A DNA stretch of 6,172 nucleotides from Bacteroidota bacterium (GCA_023427575.1 JAEZAY010000358.1:1-6172); one strand, 5' to 3'; positions 1 through 5,896 are shown, counted from the first letter of the stretch. Notes: generated by a model from the sequence alone, not told the origin. Program-made: numbers and translations.

Positions 1-80
1 ACTTTTCCCAGGTACAAAAAACAGTTCAGAAATACTTTCTGAAAAAGGCAGATTGAGGAACGATGTGTTTTAATTCTAAT

Positions 81-106
81 TCTGTTTCAACCTTCCTTGA
101 AACAGA
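81..106. promoter_or_regulatory. Perfect inverted repeat, candidate operator of the antitoxin-like gene
   Basis: The 10-base arm TCTGTTTCAA at 81-90 is exactly reverse-complemented at 97-106, with a 6-base spacer (CCTTCC). It lies directly upstream of a -7-like box (110-117), so it covers the -33 to -7 part of the putative promoter of the gene at 141. That is where autoregulating antitoxins commonly bind, which is known for type II toxin-antitoxin families and only inferred here. A second reading is an intrinsic terminator for a gene entering from the left, because a T-rich run (TATTTTTG) follows four bases after the stem. The stem has only three G-C pairs, so it would be a weak terminator. 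Confidence 0.5.
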
Positions 107-109
107 TGC

Positions 110-117
110 TATTTTTG
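110..117 (+). promoter_or_regulatory. Putative Bacteroidota -7 promoter box
   Basis: TATTTTTG matches the Bacteroidota -7 consensus TAnnTTTG at every fixed position. A TTTC at 85-88 lies about 21 bases upstream and could be a degenerate -33 element (consensus TTTG). Transcription would start at about 124-126, giving a short leader before the ATG at 141. This supports that ATG over the in-frame ATG at 63, which would lie upstream of the promoter. The match is to a short motif in AT-rich DNA, so chance occurrence is possible. Confidence 0.4.
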
Positions 118-140
118 TTCCAATCAGGTATATTACAGAT

Positions 141-422
141 ATGCAAACAATCACTGTAGAAATCACGAATAATGAGGCGTTGAAGCTGCTGCAGGACCTA
201 CAGAAAAAGGACTTCATTAAAATTTTAGCAAAATCAGACTCAAATTCTCCCTCTTTACCAGGAAAACCATTGAGCGTTGAAGAATTCCAGAACTGGGTTG
301 CACAGCGCGAAAATGGCCTCACAGTCAGTTTGCAACAAGCAAAAGCCGTATGGACAAAGCAAAGAAGCCAGCTCCAAAGACTCAGCCTTCGTTCCATATT
401 AATTTTCAAGCCGGAACTATAG
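141..422 (+). CDS. Small antitoxin-like hypothetical protein (93 aa)
   Basis: The protein of 93 residues starts MQTITVEITN. It resembles a widespread family of small Bacteroidota proteins that often precede RelE/ParE- or PIN-type toxin genes. Features seen are an N-terminal beta-strand plus helix (about 3-28), a central SPSLPGKPLSVEEFQNWV segment (37-53), and a charged helix (about 61-80) ending KQRSQLQRL. The family link is from memory of its sequence style, not from a search. The ATG at 141 is preferred to the in-frame ATG at 63 because the family begins at this motif and a -7 box lies at 110-117. Relatives as I remember them end shortly after the LQ-(K/R)-L motif. Here the frame runs on for about a dozen residues with a hydrophobic stretch (RSILIFKPEL) before TAG, suggesting an altered 3' end. 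No intact toxin gene follows, so it may be an orphan or a remnant. The spurious minus-strand ORF over the same DNA is rejected. Confidence 0.6.
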   Translation: MQTITVEITNNEALKLLQDLQKKDFIKILAKSDSNSPSLPGKPLSVEEFQNWVAQRENGLTVSLQQAKAVWTKQRSQLQRLSLRSILIFKPEL

Positions 423-631
423 ATTAGAAAAATATAGTACCCTTTAATTATTTATTAACCATTGCGTGTTATAATCTTATTATCAATTTAAGGAGTAAGT
501 ATGGGAAATAAGAACGATGGCAATAGCCAAATCGGTAACTAAATCCGCGCATTAAAGCAGCTGAACTAAGCCAATTTGGGACCCTATACTACACAAAATC
601 TACAGTTGGTTCGACTATAGTTGTACCAAAT
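423..631. other. AT-rich gap with a 13-codon ORF and possible gene debris
   Basis: No gene of normal length is visible between the antitoxin-like gene and the tRNA terminator. A 13-codon ORF at 501-542 (MGNKNDGNSQIGN) has an unusually good Shine-Dalgarno (AAGGAG at 490-495, 5-base spacing). Reading on in the same frame past two TAA codons gives IRALKQLN and then ANLG. This faintly resembles the first helix of an XRE-type helix-turn-helix repressor, so the stretch may be a decayed regulator. In another frame 545-659 is open but starts without a start codon and runs into the terminator stem. An imperfect inverted repeat (TTTGG at 575-579 with CCAAA at 626-630, CTATA at 584-588 with TATAG at 616-620) is present. 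None of this is strong. Confidence 0.25.
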
Positions 632-665
632 AAAAAAGCAGCTATGAAAACTTCATAACTGCTTT
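632..665 (-). terminator. Intrinsic terminator of tRNA-Phe
   Basis: Read on the minus strand just after the tRNA, the arm at 665-652 (AAAGCAGTTATGAA) pairs over 14 bp with 648-635 (TTCATAGCTGCTTT). There is one G-T wobble and a 3-base loop (649-651), and the T-run continues through 632. Stem length, tight loop and T-run fit a rho-independent terminator about 10 bases downstream of the mature tRNA 3' end. The plus-strand side has only a broken T-run, so termination in that direction would be weaker. Confidence 0.8.
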
Positions 666-675
666 AATTTCCCAG

Positions 676-748
676 TGGTGTGGGCCGGGATCGAACCGGC
701 GACACAAGGATTTTCAGTCCTTTGCTCTACCGACTGAGCTACCGCACC
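676..748 (-). tRNA. tRNA-Phe (anticodon GAA)
   Basis: The minus strand folds into a complete 73-base cloverleaf. Its parts are acceptor 5' strand GGTGCGG, D arm GCTC/GAGC, anticodon stem AAGGA/TCCTT, 7-base loop CTGAAAA with anticodon GAA, five-base variable loop GTGTC, T arm GCCGG/CCGGC with loop TTCGATC, acceptor 3' strand CCACACC, and discriminator A73. The next bases are CTG, so CCA is not encoded and must be added enzymatically, as is usual in Bacteroidota. The one oddity is a C-A mismatch at acceptor positions 5 and 68; all other stem pairs are Watson-Crick. The gene has its own upstream -7 box and downstream terminator, so it looks like a single-gene unit. Confidence 0.97.
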
Positions 749-763
749 ATTTGTTCGGGGCAG

Positions 764-771
764 CAAAAATA
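764..771 (-). promoter_or_regulatory. Putative -7 promoter box of tRNA-Phe
   Basis: On the minus strand the sequence is TATTTTTG, a full match to TAnnTTTG, ending 15 bases before tRNA base 1. That leaves a short leader, as expected for a tRNA gene. No convincing -33 TTTG is found at the usual spacing; the nearest candidate is a TTTC at 792-789, about 17 bases away. This promoter directly abuts the T-run of the recQ terminator. Confidence 0.5.
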
Positions 772-775
772 AGGG

Positions 776-882
776 AAAAAACCAATTTGAAAATCAGCAA
801 ATGAGAAAATTGCTGTAAATCTGTCTTCCCCGGTATTTCCCCGGGGCCGGATTCAATTTTCACATTTTCAAATTTGCTAATT
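776..882 (-). terminator. Large hairpin and T-run ending the recQ transcript
   Basis: Read on the minus strand after the recQ-region TAA (884-882), the transcript passes an imperfect inverted repeat and then GG and six Ts (781-776). The outer perfect part pairs 874-864 with 794-784 (AATTTGAAAAT and its complement, 11 bp). An inner part pairs 861-854 with 812-805 (GAAAATTG, 8 bp). At the apex CCCCGG (846-841) pairs with CCGGGG (833-828) around a 7-base loop. Together this fits a long intrinsic terminator insulating recQ from the tRNA. The pairings were found by eye; folding energy was not computed. Confidence 0.6.
784..882. repeat. Two facing tracts of degenerate octamers (AATNTGAN type)
   Basis: Each arm of the recQ hairpin consists of four 8-base units, each beginning with AAT. 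On the plus strand, 784-815 contains units such as AATTTGAA, AATCAGCA and AATGAGAA. On the minus strand, 882-851 contains AATTAGCA, AATTTGAA, AATGTGAA and AATTGAAT. Compared position by position in phase the arms agree at about 23 of 32 bases, so the inverted repeat arises from octamer tracts facing each other. The minus-strand tract starts at the two A bases of the TAA stop codon. The same unit type recurs after manC at 5761. Confidence 0.55.
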
Positions 883-1157
883 TAATTCCCGTACACACTC
901 AGAAACTTGATCCGCATGATCTTTAGCTGCTCCCAGGTGAAATTGCCATCGGCCAGTTCCTCTTGCGCAATCTGCAGCGACGAGGTTTCACAGCCCTTAA
1001 AATATTCAATTATATCTTCCTGCTCGTATTCGTCCAGCATCTCATCAATGGCATAATCCAGGTTCAGCCTCGTTCCGCTTGCCGCAATGGTTTCCATATC
1101 TTCCAGCAGGGCATCAATCCGCATATCCTTATTCCGTGCAATGGTTTCCAGCGGAAT
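882..1157 (-). pseudogene. recQ: Detached C-terminal part of RecQ, downstream of an in-frame TAG
   Basis: These 91 codons plus TAA are in exactly the same frame as the upstream recQ ORF and directly follow its TAG at 1160-1158. They begin IPLETIARNKD and end MRIKFLSVYGN. Bacteroidota RecQ proteins normally continue past the HRDC domain with just such a tail: a helix-turn-helix-like part (PLETIARNKD, then a conserved acidic ALLEDMETIAASGT stretch), an acidic DEMLDEYEQED helix, and a closing IKF(I/L)S segment. The fragment is well conserved with no further disruption, so the interruption is recent, a sequencing error, or tolerated. It could be translated alone only from the internal ATG at 1124-1122 (80 residues), which has no clear ribosome binding site. 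With the TAG read as a sense codon the whole gene would span 882-3161 and encode 759 residues. Confidence 0.8.
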
Positions 1158-3161
1158 CTATTTATCTACCTGCTGAATGATGTACACCTTATTCAGGCTT
1201 TTATTCGCCACGCTCTTCATCACAAAATCATCGGGCCTTTCAATATTGTTCTCCTCCACATATTTCGCGATCAGCTCCACAAAAGGTTTTCCATAACGGA
1301 TTGCCTTTCCCTTGCTCACGCCCTGGCATTTCTCCAGCTCGGCCGTGGTGGTCGGGAACATGGTAGCCATATCCTGCAGCGATGATTCCAGGAACAATAC
1401 AAATGGCGGCAAACCTTTCCGTTTTGCTTCCTTCTGCCGCAGCTCTTTCAGCATTTCGAACAGGGCCTCGTCGGTTGCAACCGCGCTCCCCGCCGGTCCG
1501 CTTTCATCATCATCATCGGCATTGGCTTCCTCAAAAAGATTATACATCACAATCTTGAAGCTCTTCGGCTTTTTGATGAAGTCCTGCCCTTTTTTGGTAA
1601 TCTTCAATACCCCATACTCCTCAATATCCTTGCTCAGGTAGCCCGCTATCAGCATCTGGCGGATCAACTTGCTCCAGAAATGATCCGGCTTGTCTTTTCC
1701 AATCCCAAATTCCGGGATCCCCTCATGACGAAACATAGTAATATTCGGCGTCAGCCGGCCGATGATGATATTCACCGCATATTCCGTGGCAAAACGTTCG
1801 TCCAGCGCCTTCAGCACTTTCAATACCCGCAGCACTTCCTCTTTGGCTTCCACCTGCTCTTTCGGATTCAGACAGTTGTCGCAATTGCCGCAGTTCGGCG
1901 TCGTATACTCTTCACCGAAATAGCTCATCAAATTCTTACGGCGGCAAACCCCGCTTTCCGCATAGGCTACGGTTTCGCTGATCAGTTGCGCGCCCACCTC
2001 GCGTTCACTCAGCGGCTTGTCGCGCATCAGGTGCTCCAACTTCGAGACATCCTTATGCGAATAATATAAAATACATTTTCCTTCCAGTCCGTCGCGGCCG
2101 GCCCTTCCCGTTTCCTGGTAATAGTTTTCGATGCTTTTCGGAATGTTATAATGGATCACAAAGCGGATATCCGGCTTATCAATACCCATCCCGAAGGCGA
2201 TCGTGGCCACAATCACCTGCACATCTTCATTCATAAACAGGTCCTGGCGCTCGGCCCTCAGCTTGCTGTCGAGGCCCGCATGATAGGCAACCGCTTTTAC
2301 CCCATTGGCAACCAGACCGGCAGCCAGTTCTTCCGTGGTTTTCCGGTTCAGGGTGTAGATGATCCCGCTTTTTCCTTTCATCTGCACAATGAAGCGGGTC
2401 ATATTACGTAAAGTGTCTTCCTTTTTAATCTTTGGCTGGATCTCATAATAGAGATTCGCGCGGTTAAAAGAAGAGATATAGATTTCGGGATCGCGGAGAC
2501 CCATGTTTTTTACAATATCACTCTGCACCTTTGGCGTGGCGGTAGCGGTTAGTGCTATCATGGGCGCATTCGGGCTGATCTGCTCCATCATCTCGCGCAG
2601 CCGGCGGTATTCCGGCCGGAAATCATGGCCCCATTCCGAAATACAATGCGCCTCATCCACCGCGAAAAACGAAATTTTCAAATCGGTGAAAAAATCGATG
2701 TTTTCCTGTTTGGTAAGCGTTTCAGGCGCCACATACAAAAGCTTGGTTTTGCCGGCCTGCAGGTCGGCCTTCACCTTGGTGCTTTGTTTTTTGGTAAGGG
2801 TGGAGTTCAGAAAATGCGCGATATCGTCATTGCTATTATAACCCCTCACCAGGTCAACCTGATTTTTCATCAGGGCGATCAGCGGGCTTACGATAATGGC
2901 CACTCCCTCGCTGATAATGGCCGGTAACTGGTAACAGAGGCTTTTACCGCCTCCCGTTGGCATGATCACAAATGTATCGCGGCCCGAAAGCAGGCTTTTG
3001 ATCGCCGCTTCCTGCGTGCCCTTAAAAGCATTAAATCCAAAATTTTCCTGCAGCGATAACAGCAGCCCTTCTGTTGAAAAATCCCGGCTATTGATCTTTT
3101 GGTCTTTTTTTCTTACTGCGCTTCCGGTAGTTCTGGTCGCTTTTTTAATAGTAGTTGTCAT
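1158..3161 (-). CDS. recQ: ATP-dependent DNA helicase RecQ, cut short by an amber codon
   Basis: This is a 3'-to-5' superfamily 2 helicase of recombination and replication-fork repair. Motifs seen are Walker A MPTGGGKSLC (67-76), VSPLIALMKNQV (91-102), DEAH box with the RecQ aromatic-rich loop (DEAHCISEWGHDFRPEYR, 169-186), ALTATAT (203-209), motif V region IAFGMGIDKPD (321-331), and motif VI QETGRAGRDG (349-358). The RecQ zinc site has C406, C424, C427 and C430. A winged-helix region (about 435-535), an acidic linker with four Asp (549-552) and an HRDC domain (about 562-636) follow. All catalytic and zinc residues are present, so the 667-residue product could still be an active helicase. It stops at TAG 1160-1158, about 91 residues before the usual C-terminus. 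The start ATG (3161-3159) follows an AAGGA about 14 bases upstream; the first 30 residues form a basic extension. The gene is divergent from kdsD and ends in its own terminator. Confidence 0.93.
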   Translation of the reverse strand: MTTTIKKATRTTGSAVRKKDQKINSRDFSTEGLLLSLQENFGFNAFKGTQEAAIKSLLSGRDTFVIMPTGGGKSLCYQLPAIISEGVAIIVSPLIALMKNQVDLVRGYNSNDDIAHFLNSTLTKKQSTKVKADLQAGKTKLLYVAPETLTKQENIDFFTDLKISFFAVDEAHCISEWGHDFRPEYRRLREMMEQISPNAPMIALTATATPKVQSDIVKNMGLRDPEIYISSFNRANLYYEIQPKIKKEDTLRNMTRFIVQMKGKSGIIYTLNRKTTEELAAGLVANGVKAVAYHAGLDSKLRAERQDLFMNEDVQVIVATIAFGMGIDKPDIRFVIHYNIPKSIENYYQETGRAGRDGLEGKCILYYSHKDVSKLEHLMRDKPLSEREVGAQLISETVAYAESGVCRRKNLMSYFGEEYTTPNCGNCDNCLNPKEQVEAKEEVLRVLKVLKALDERFATEYAVNIIIGRLTPNITMFRHEGIPEFGIGKDKPDHFWSKLIRQMLIAGYLSKDIEEYGVLKITKKGQDFIKKPKSFKIVMYNLFEEANADDDDESGPAGSAVATDEALFEMLKELRQKEAKRKGLPPFVLFLESSLQDMATMFPTTTAELEKCQGVSKGKAIRYGKPFVELIAKYVEENNIERPDDFVMKSVANKSLNKVYIIQQVDK

Positions 3162-3577
3162 GCTCTTTTATTTTCCTTCAACACGGTTATTATTATTTTG
3201 GGGGTCATCGTTCCGTCTCCGATTTGGCCGCCGTTGCGTCGCACCCTTCATCACCCGTAATTCTAATCAACTAAGAATAGCCTGGTTAACAGTCAAGGCG
3301 GGAATATCTTAAATACAGCAAGCTTGCAAGGGTTGCGAATTTACTCTAAAATAACCTCTATTCCCAATCGGGGGATTCAAACTTTGTTAAGGTTTACCGG
3401 TATAGATGGGAAATCTCGCAGCTCTAAAGGTTAACCTGTAGAGGATTTATCTTTCGAACGCCATAAAAAAAATAAAAACCCTTTCCCTCCGGCAACTTTG
3501 GTTTTTAGATCCGGATTTCGCTTCCCCGCATTTACAGGCGCCGATTTCTAAATTTCTTTATACGTTTGCCCCTTCTT
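3162..3577. other. Divergent recQ-kdsD intergenic region
   Basis: No supported gene lies in these 416 bases. They should contain the recQ and kdsD promoters, but only a kdsD-side -7 box is recognisable (3561-3568); no TAnnTTTG was seen on the minus strand for recQ. Two perfect 10-base palindromes are present, GCAAGCTTGC at 3318-3327 and AGGTTAACCT at 3428-3437. An 8-bp inverted repeat (TAAAAACC at 3473-3480 with GGTTTTTA at 3500-3507) is followed on the minus strand by a T-rich run and could stop antisense transcription. The GC-rich patch at about 3220-3250 has base composition unlike its AT-rich surroundings. An 11-codon ORF from ATG 3406 has no supporting signals. Confidence 0.5.
3561..3568 (+). 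promoter_or_regulatory. Putative -7 promoter box of kdsD
   Basis: TACGTTTG fits TAnnTTTG at all fixed positions and ends 9 bases before the kdsD ATG. If used, transcription would begin only a few bases before the ATG, giving a nearly leaderless mRNA. No -33 TTTG is found at the usual 19-21 base spacing, so the evidence is only the -7 box. Confidence 0.35.
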
Positions 3578-4552
3578 ATGACAAATTTTTCCGCCCGGGA
3601 TATTATAGAAATCGGAAAGCGCACCGTTGAACTGGAAGCGGCCGCCATTGCGGCCATGTCGGGTTATATAAATGAAGACTTTGAAAAAGCGGTGAATTCA
3701 ATCCGCAATGGTAAAGGAAGACTGGTGATCAGCGGGATCGGCAAAAGCGCCATCATCGCGCAGAAAATTGTTGCCACCCTTAATTCCACCGGAACGCCCT
3801 CCATCTTTTTGCATGCGGCCGATGCCATTCACGGCGATCTGGGAATGGTACAGCAAACCGATGTGGTGATGATTATCAGCAAAAGCGGCGAATCGCCCGA
3901 AATAAAAGTTTTGGTTCCCCTGATTAAGAACTTTGGCAATACGCTGATCGGAATGGTGGGCAATACAAGGTCCTTCCTGGGTATGAAATCCGATATAGTT
4001 TTAAATACTACGGTTTCACAGGAAGCCTGTCCAAATAATCTGGCTCCCACCAGCAGCACCACGGCCCAGCTTGTTATGGGCGATGCTTTGGCCATCGTGC
4101 TGATGGAGCTTAAAGGTTTCGGATCCGAAGATTTTGCCAAATTTCATCCCGGTGGAATGCTTGGAAAAAAACTCTACCTGCGTGTAAAAGACCTGTATGG
4201 TTCAAATCTGAAACCGGAAGTAAAGCCGGGCGATACCCTGAAAAGGGTGATCGTAGAGATTTCAAGAAGCCGGCTTGGAGCCACAGCGGTGGTGGATGAG
4301 GATAAAAAGCTGGTGGGCATAATCACAGACGGTGATCTGCGCCGGATGCTCGAAAGGGAAACAGGGCTTGAGCAGGTGACTGCCCGCGATATTATGACCC
4401 CCGATCCAAAATCCATTCCTCCCGATTCGCTGGCGGTAAATGCACTTGACCTGATGCGCAGCTTCGATATAACGCAACTAACCGTGGCTGATGGAAATGA
4501 ATATCTCGGCATCATTCACCTGCACGATTTGGTACGGGAAGGTTTGATCTGA
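3578..4552 (+). CDS. kdsD: Arabinose-5-phosphate isomerase (KpsF/GutQ family)
   Basis: It interconverts ribulose-5-phosphate and arabinose-5-phosphate in the cytoplasm, the first committed step to KDO for lipopolysaccharide. The 324 residues comprise a SIS sugar-isomerase domain (about 35-180) and two CBS domains (about 205-324), the full family layout; E. coli KdsD has 328. Motifs seen are GIGKSAIIAQK (53-63), NSTGTPS (69-75), HGDLGM (85-90), SKSGESPEI (101-109), QEACPNNLAPTSSTTA (148-163), HPGGMLGK (190-197) and TDGDLRRM in the first CBS domain. K56, E108, E149 and H190 match the E. coli active-site residues K59, E111, E152 and H193 with a constant offset of three. The ATG at 3578 is preferred; an in-frame TTG at 3566 would add only four residues and overlaps the -7 box. 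The stop is TGA. manC follows after 127 bases with no terminator seen between, so co-transcription is likely. A sugar-phosphate isomerase of slightly different specificity cannot be excluded. Confidence 0.93.
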   Translation: MTNFSARDIIEIGKRTVELEAAAIAAMSGYINEDFEKAVNSIRNGKGRLVISGIGKSAIIAQKIVATLNSTGTPSIFLHAADAIHGDLGMVQQTDVVMIISKSGESPEIKVLVPLIKNFGNTLIGMVGNTRSFLGMKSDIVLNTTVSQEACPNNLAPTSSTTAQLVMGDALAIVLMELKGFGSEDFAKFHPGGMLGKKLYLRVKDLYGSNLKPEVKPGDTLKRVIVEISRSRLGATAVVDEDKKLVGIITDGDLRRMLERETGLEQVTARDIMTPDPKSIPPDSLAVNALDLMRSFDITQLTVADGNEYLGIIHLHDLVREGLI

Positions 4553-4679
4553 GAATGGCAGGGGATGAATGGAACTGGAGGGACAGGAAGAAATAGAAAC
4601 GTAACAGTTTATTATAACGATCGCTCATTGATGGATGCTGAAATATTATTCGCCGGCATTCAACATTACAACTGAAGAA

Positions 4680-5762
4680 ATGAACAAGCATCACTACGTA
4701 GCAATCATGGCAGGAGGAATAGGAAGCCGGTTTTGGCCGATGAGCAGAACAAACTTTCCGAAACAGTTTCTGGATATTTTACATACCGGAAGAACCCTGA
4801 TCCAGGCCACTTACGATCGGTTTTTGTCTTTTATACCAGCGGAAAATATTTTTATCGTCACTTCTTCGGAATATGTGAATATTGTTAAGTCACAGATTCC
4901 GGAAATCCCATTGCAGAATATTCTGGGCGAGCCCTCCCGGAAAAATACCGCGCCCTGTATTGCCTATATTTCATTTAAGCTGTTGCAGAAAGATCCGGAC
5001 GCGTTGATGATCATTGCACCCGCCGATCACCTGATCCTGGATAATATCGCTTTTAATAAGGTATGCCTGGAGGCCCTGAGTTTTGTAAACAAACACAATG
5101 CGTTTATAACCCTTGGCATTCAGCCCACTTCACCAAATACCGGTTATGGCTATATTCAATACGAGCAGCATTCGGTTACCGATAACGTTTATAAGGTAAA
5201 AACCTTCACGGAAAAACCAAATCTTGAACTGGCGACCACCTTTGTCAACAGCGGCGAGTTTTTATGGAATGCCGGGATTTTTGTCTGGAAACTGAAAAAC
5301 ATCATTAAGGCCTTCGAACAGTTCCTGCCCGAAATGTATGATGTGTTTGCGGCGGAAAAAGAAAAATTCAATACCACTGAAGAAGAGCCCGCGCTTCAAA
5401 CCATCTATCCCTTATGTACCAATATATCCATCGATTTTGGAATCATGGAAAAGGCCGATAATGTTTATGTGATTCCTTCTTCCTTTGGCTGGAGCGATCT
5501 TGGAACCTGGAACAGCGCCTACGAGCAACTGGAAAAAGATGAAAACAGCAATGCGCTTGCCAGTGATAACGTAATTGTAATCGATTCCAAAAACAATGTG
5601 GTTCATTCCCCCGACGAAAAGTTGCTGGTACTGCAGGGCCTCGACGATTTCATTGTGGTAGATACCAATGATGTTCTCCTGATCTGCCGGAAAGAAATGG
5701 AGCAGGAAATTAAGGAGTTTGTGAATGAGGTGAAACGGAATAAGGGGGAGCGGTTTATTTAA
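4680..5762 (+). CDS. manC: Mannose-1-phosphate guanylyltransferase (GDP-mannose pyrophosphorylase)
   Basis: It makes GDP-mannose and pyrophosphate from mannose-1-phosphate and GTP, supplying mannose and, through GDP-fucose, other residues for surface polysaccharides. It is a 360-residue cytoplasmic nucleotidyltransferase. Motifs seen are the nucleotide-binding signature GGIGSRFWPMSR (12-23) with PKQF (27-30), EPSRKNTAPCIA (84-95), APADHLI (113-119), PNTGYGYI (152-159), FTEKP (176-180), NAGIF (197-201), SIDFGIMEKA (250-259) and GWSDLGTW (270-277). The C-terminal cupin phosphomannose isomerase domain of long bifunctional ManC proteins is absent, so this is the short type. The ATG at 4680 gives the usual N-terminus (MNKHHYVAIMAGG) and has an AG-rich GAAGAA just before it. 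An in-frame ATG at 4635 would add 15 residues not expected in the family. It lies 127 bases after kdsD; the purine-rich gap has no convincing promoter or terminator. The TAA stop is the start of an octamer tract. Confidence 0.93.
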   Translation: MNKHHYVAIMAGGIGSRFWPMSRTNFPKQFLDILHTGRTLIQATYDRFLSFIPAENIFIVTSSEYVNIVKSQIPEIPLQNILGEPSRKNTAPCIAYISFKLLQKDPDALMIIAPADHLILDNIAFNKVCLEALSFVNKHNAFITLGIQPTSPNTGYGYIQYEQHSVTDNVYKVKTFTEKPNLELATTFVNSGEFLWNAGIFVWKLKNIIKAFEQFLPEMYDVFAAEKEKFNTTEEEPALQTIYPLCTNISIDFGIMEKADNVYVIPSSFGWSDLGTWNSAYEQLEKDENSNALASDNVIVIDSKNNVVHSPDEKLLVLQGLDDFIVVDTNDVLLICRKEMEQEIKEFVNEVKRNKGERFI

Positions 5763-5815
5763 TGTGATAATGTGACAATTTGATAATGTGATAATGGGGT
5801 AATTGATAATGTGGT
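5761..5815. repeat. Degenerate 8-base tandem repeat (AATGTGAT) starting in the manC stop codon
   Basis: Seven units run head to tail from the AA of the TAA stop: AATGTGAT, AATGTGAC, AATTTGAT, AATGTGAT, AATGGGGT, a 7-base AATTGAT, and AATGTGGT. Because 8 is not a multiple of 3, the TAA and TGA trinucleotides in the array fall in all three plus-strand frames. The same unit type follows recQ. I see no hairpin or T-run here, so this tract alone is not an intrinsic terminator. On the minus strand it gives an artefactual ORF rich in His, Tyr and Ile. Confidence 0.75.
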
Positions 5816-5896
5816 GCTGTGCAAATTAAATATGGACAGTGTGTTGTAGGTTTGATAATTGGCATACTAAAAAATTTCCAGCTGTAGGGATTATAG

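Noticed and set aside
1..73. Tail of an upstream gene entering from the left
   Set aside because: Two frames are open from the left edge (stops at 54-56 and 71-73), both too short to choose between or to identify.
26..409. 127-codon minus-strand ORF over the antitoxin-like gene
   Set aside because: It is the antisense of the plus-strand gene, has Cys- and Phe-rich composition with no recognisable domain, and lacks promoter or ribosome binding signals.
676..700. tRNA 3' end as an attachment site with a direct repeat
   Set aside because: No second copy of the tRNA 3' end occurs elsewhere in the window; one outside it cannot be excluded.
1158..1160. TAG as a programmed sense codon (for example pyrrolysine or stop-codon reassignment)
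   Set aside because: No recoding element or suppressor tRNA is visible, the small gene at 141-422 appears to end in TAG, and a nonsense mutation or read error is simpler. It is kept only as an alternative to test.
1312..2927. Plus-strand ORFs of 86-129 codons across the recQ region
   Set aside because: They are antisense shadows of the recQ coding sequence with no motifs of their own.
4635..4679. Earlier in-frame start for manC
   Set aside because: It would add 15 residues that the family lacks, whereas the ATG at 4680 gives the standard N-terminus just before the GGIGSRFWP signature.
5761..5815. CRISPR array
   Set aside because: The units are 8 bases, contiguous and degenerate, with no spacers.
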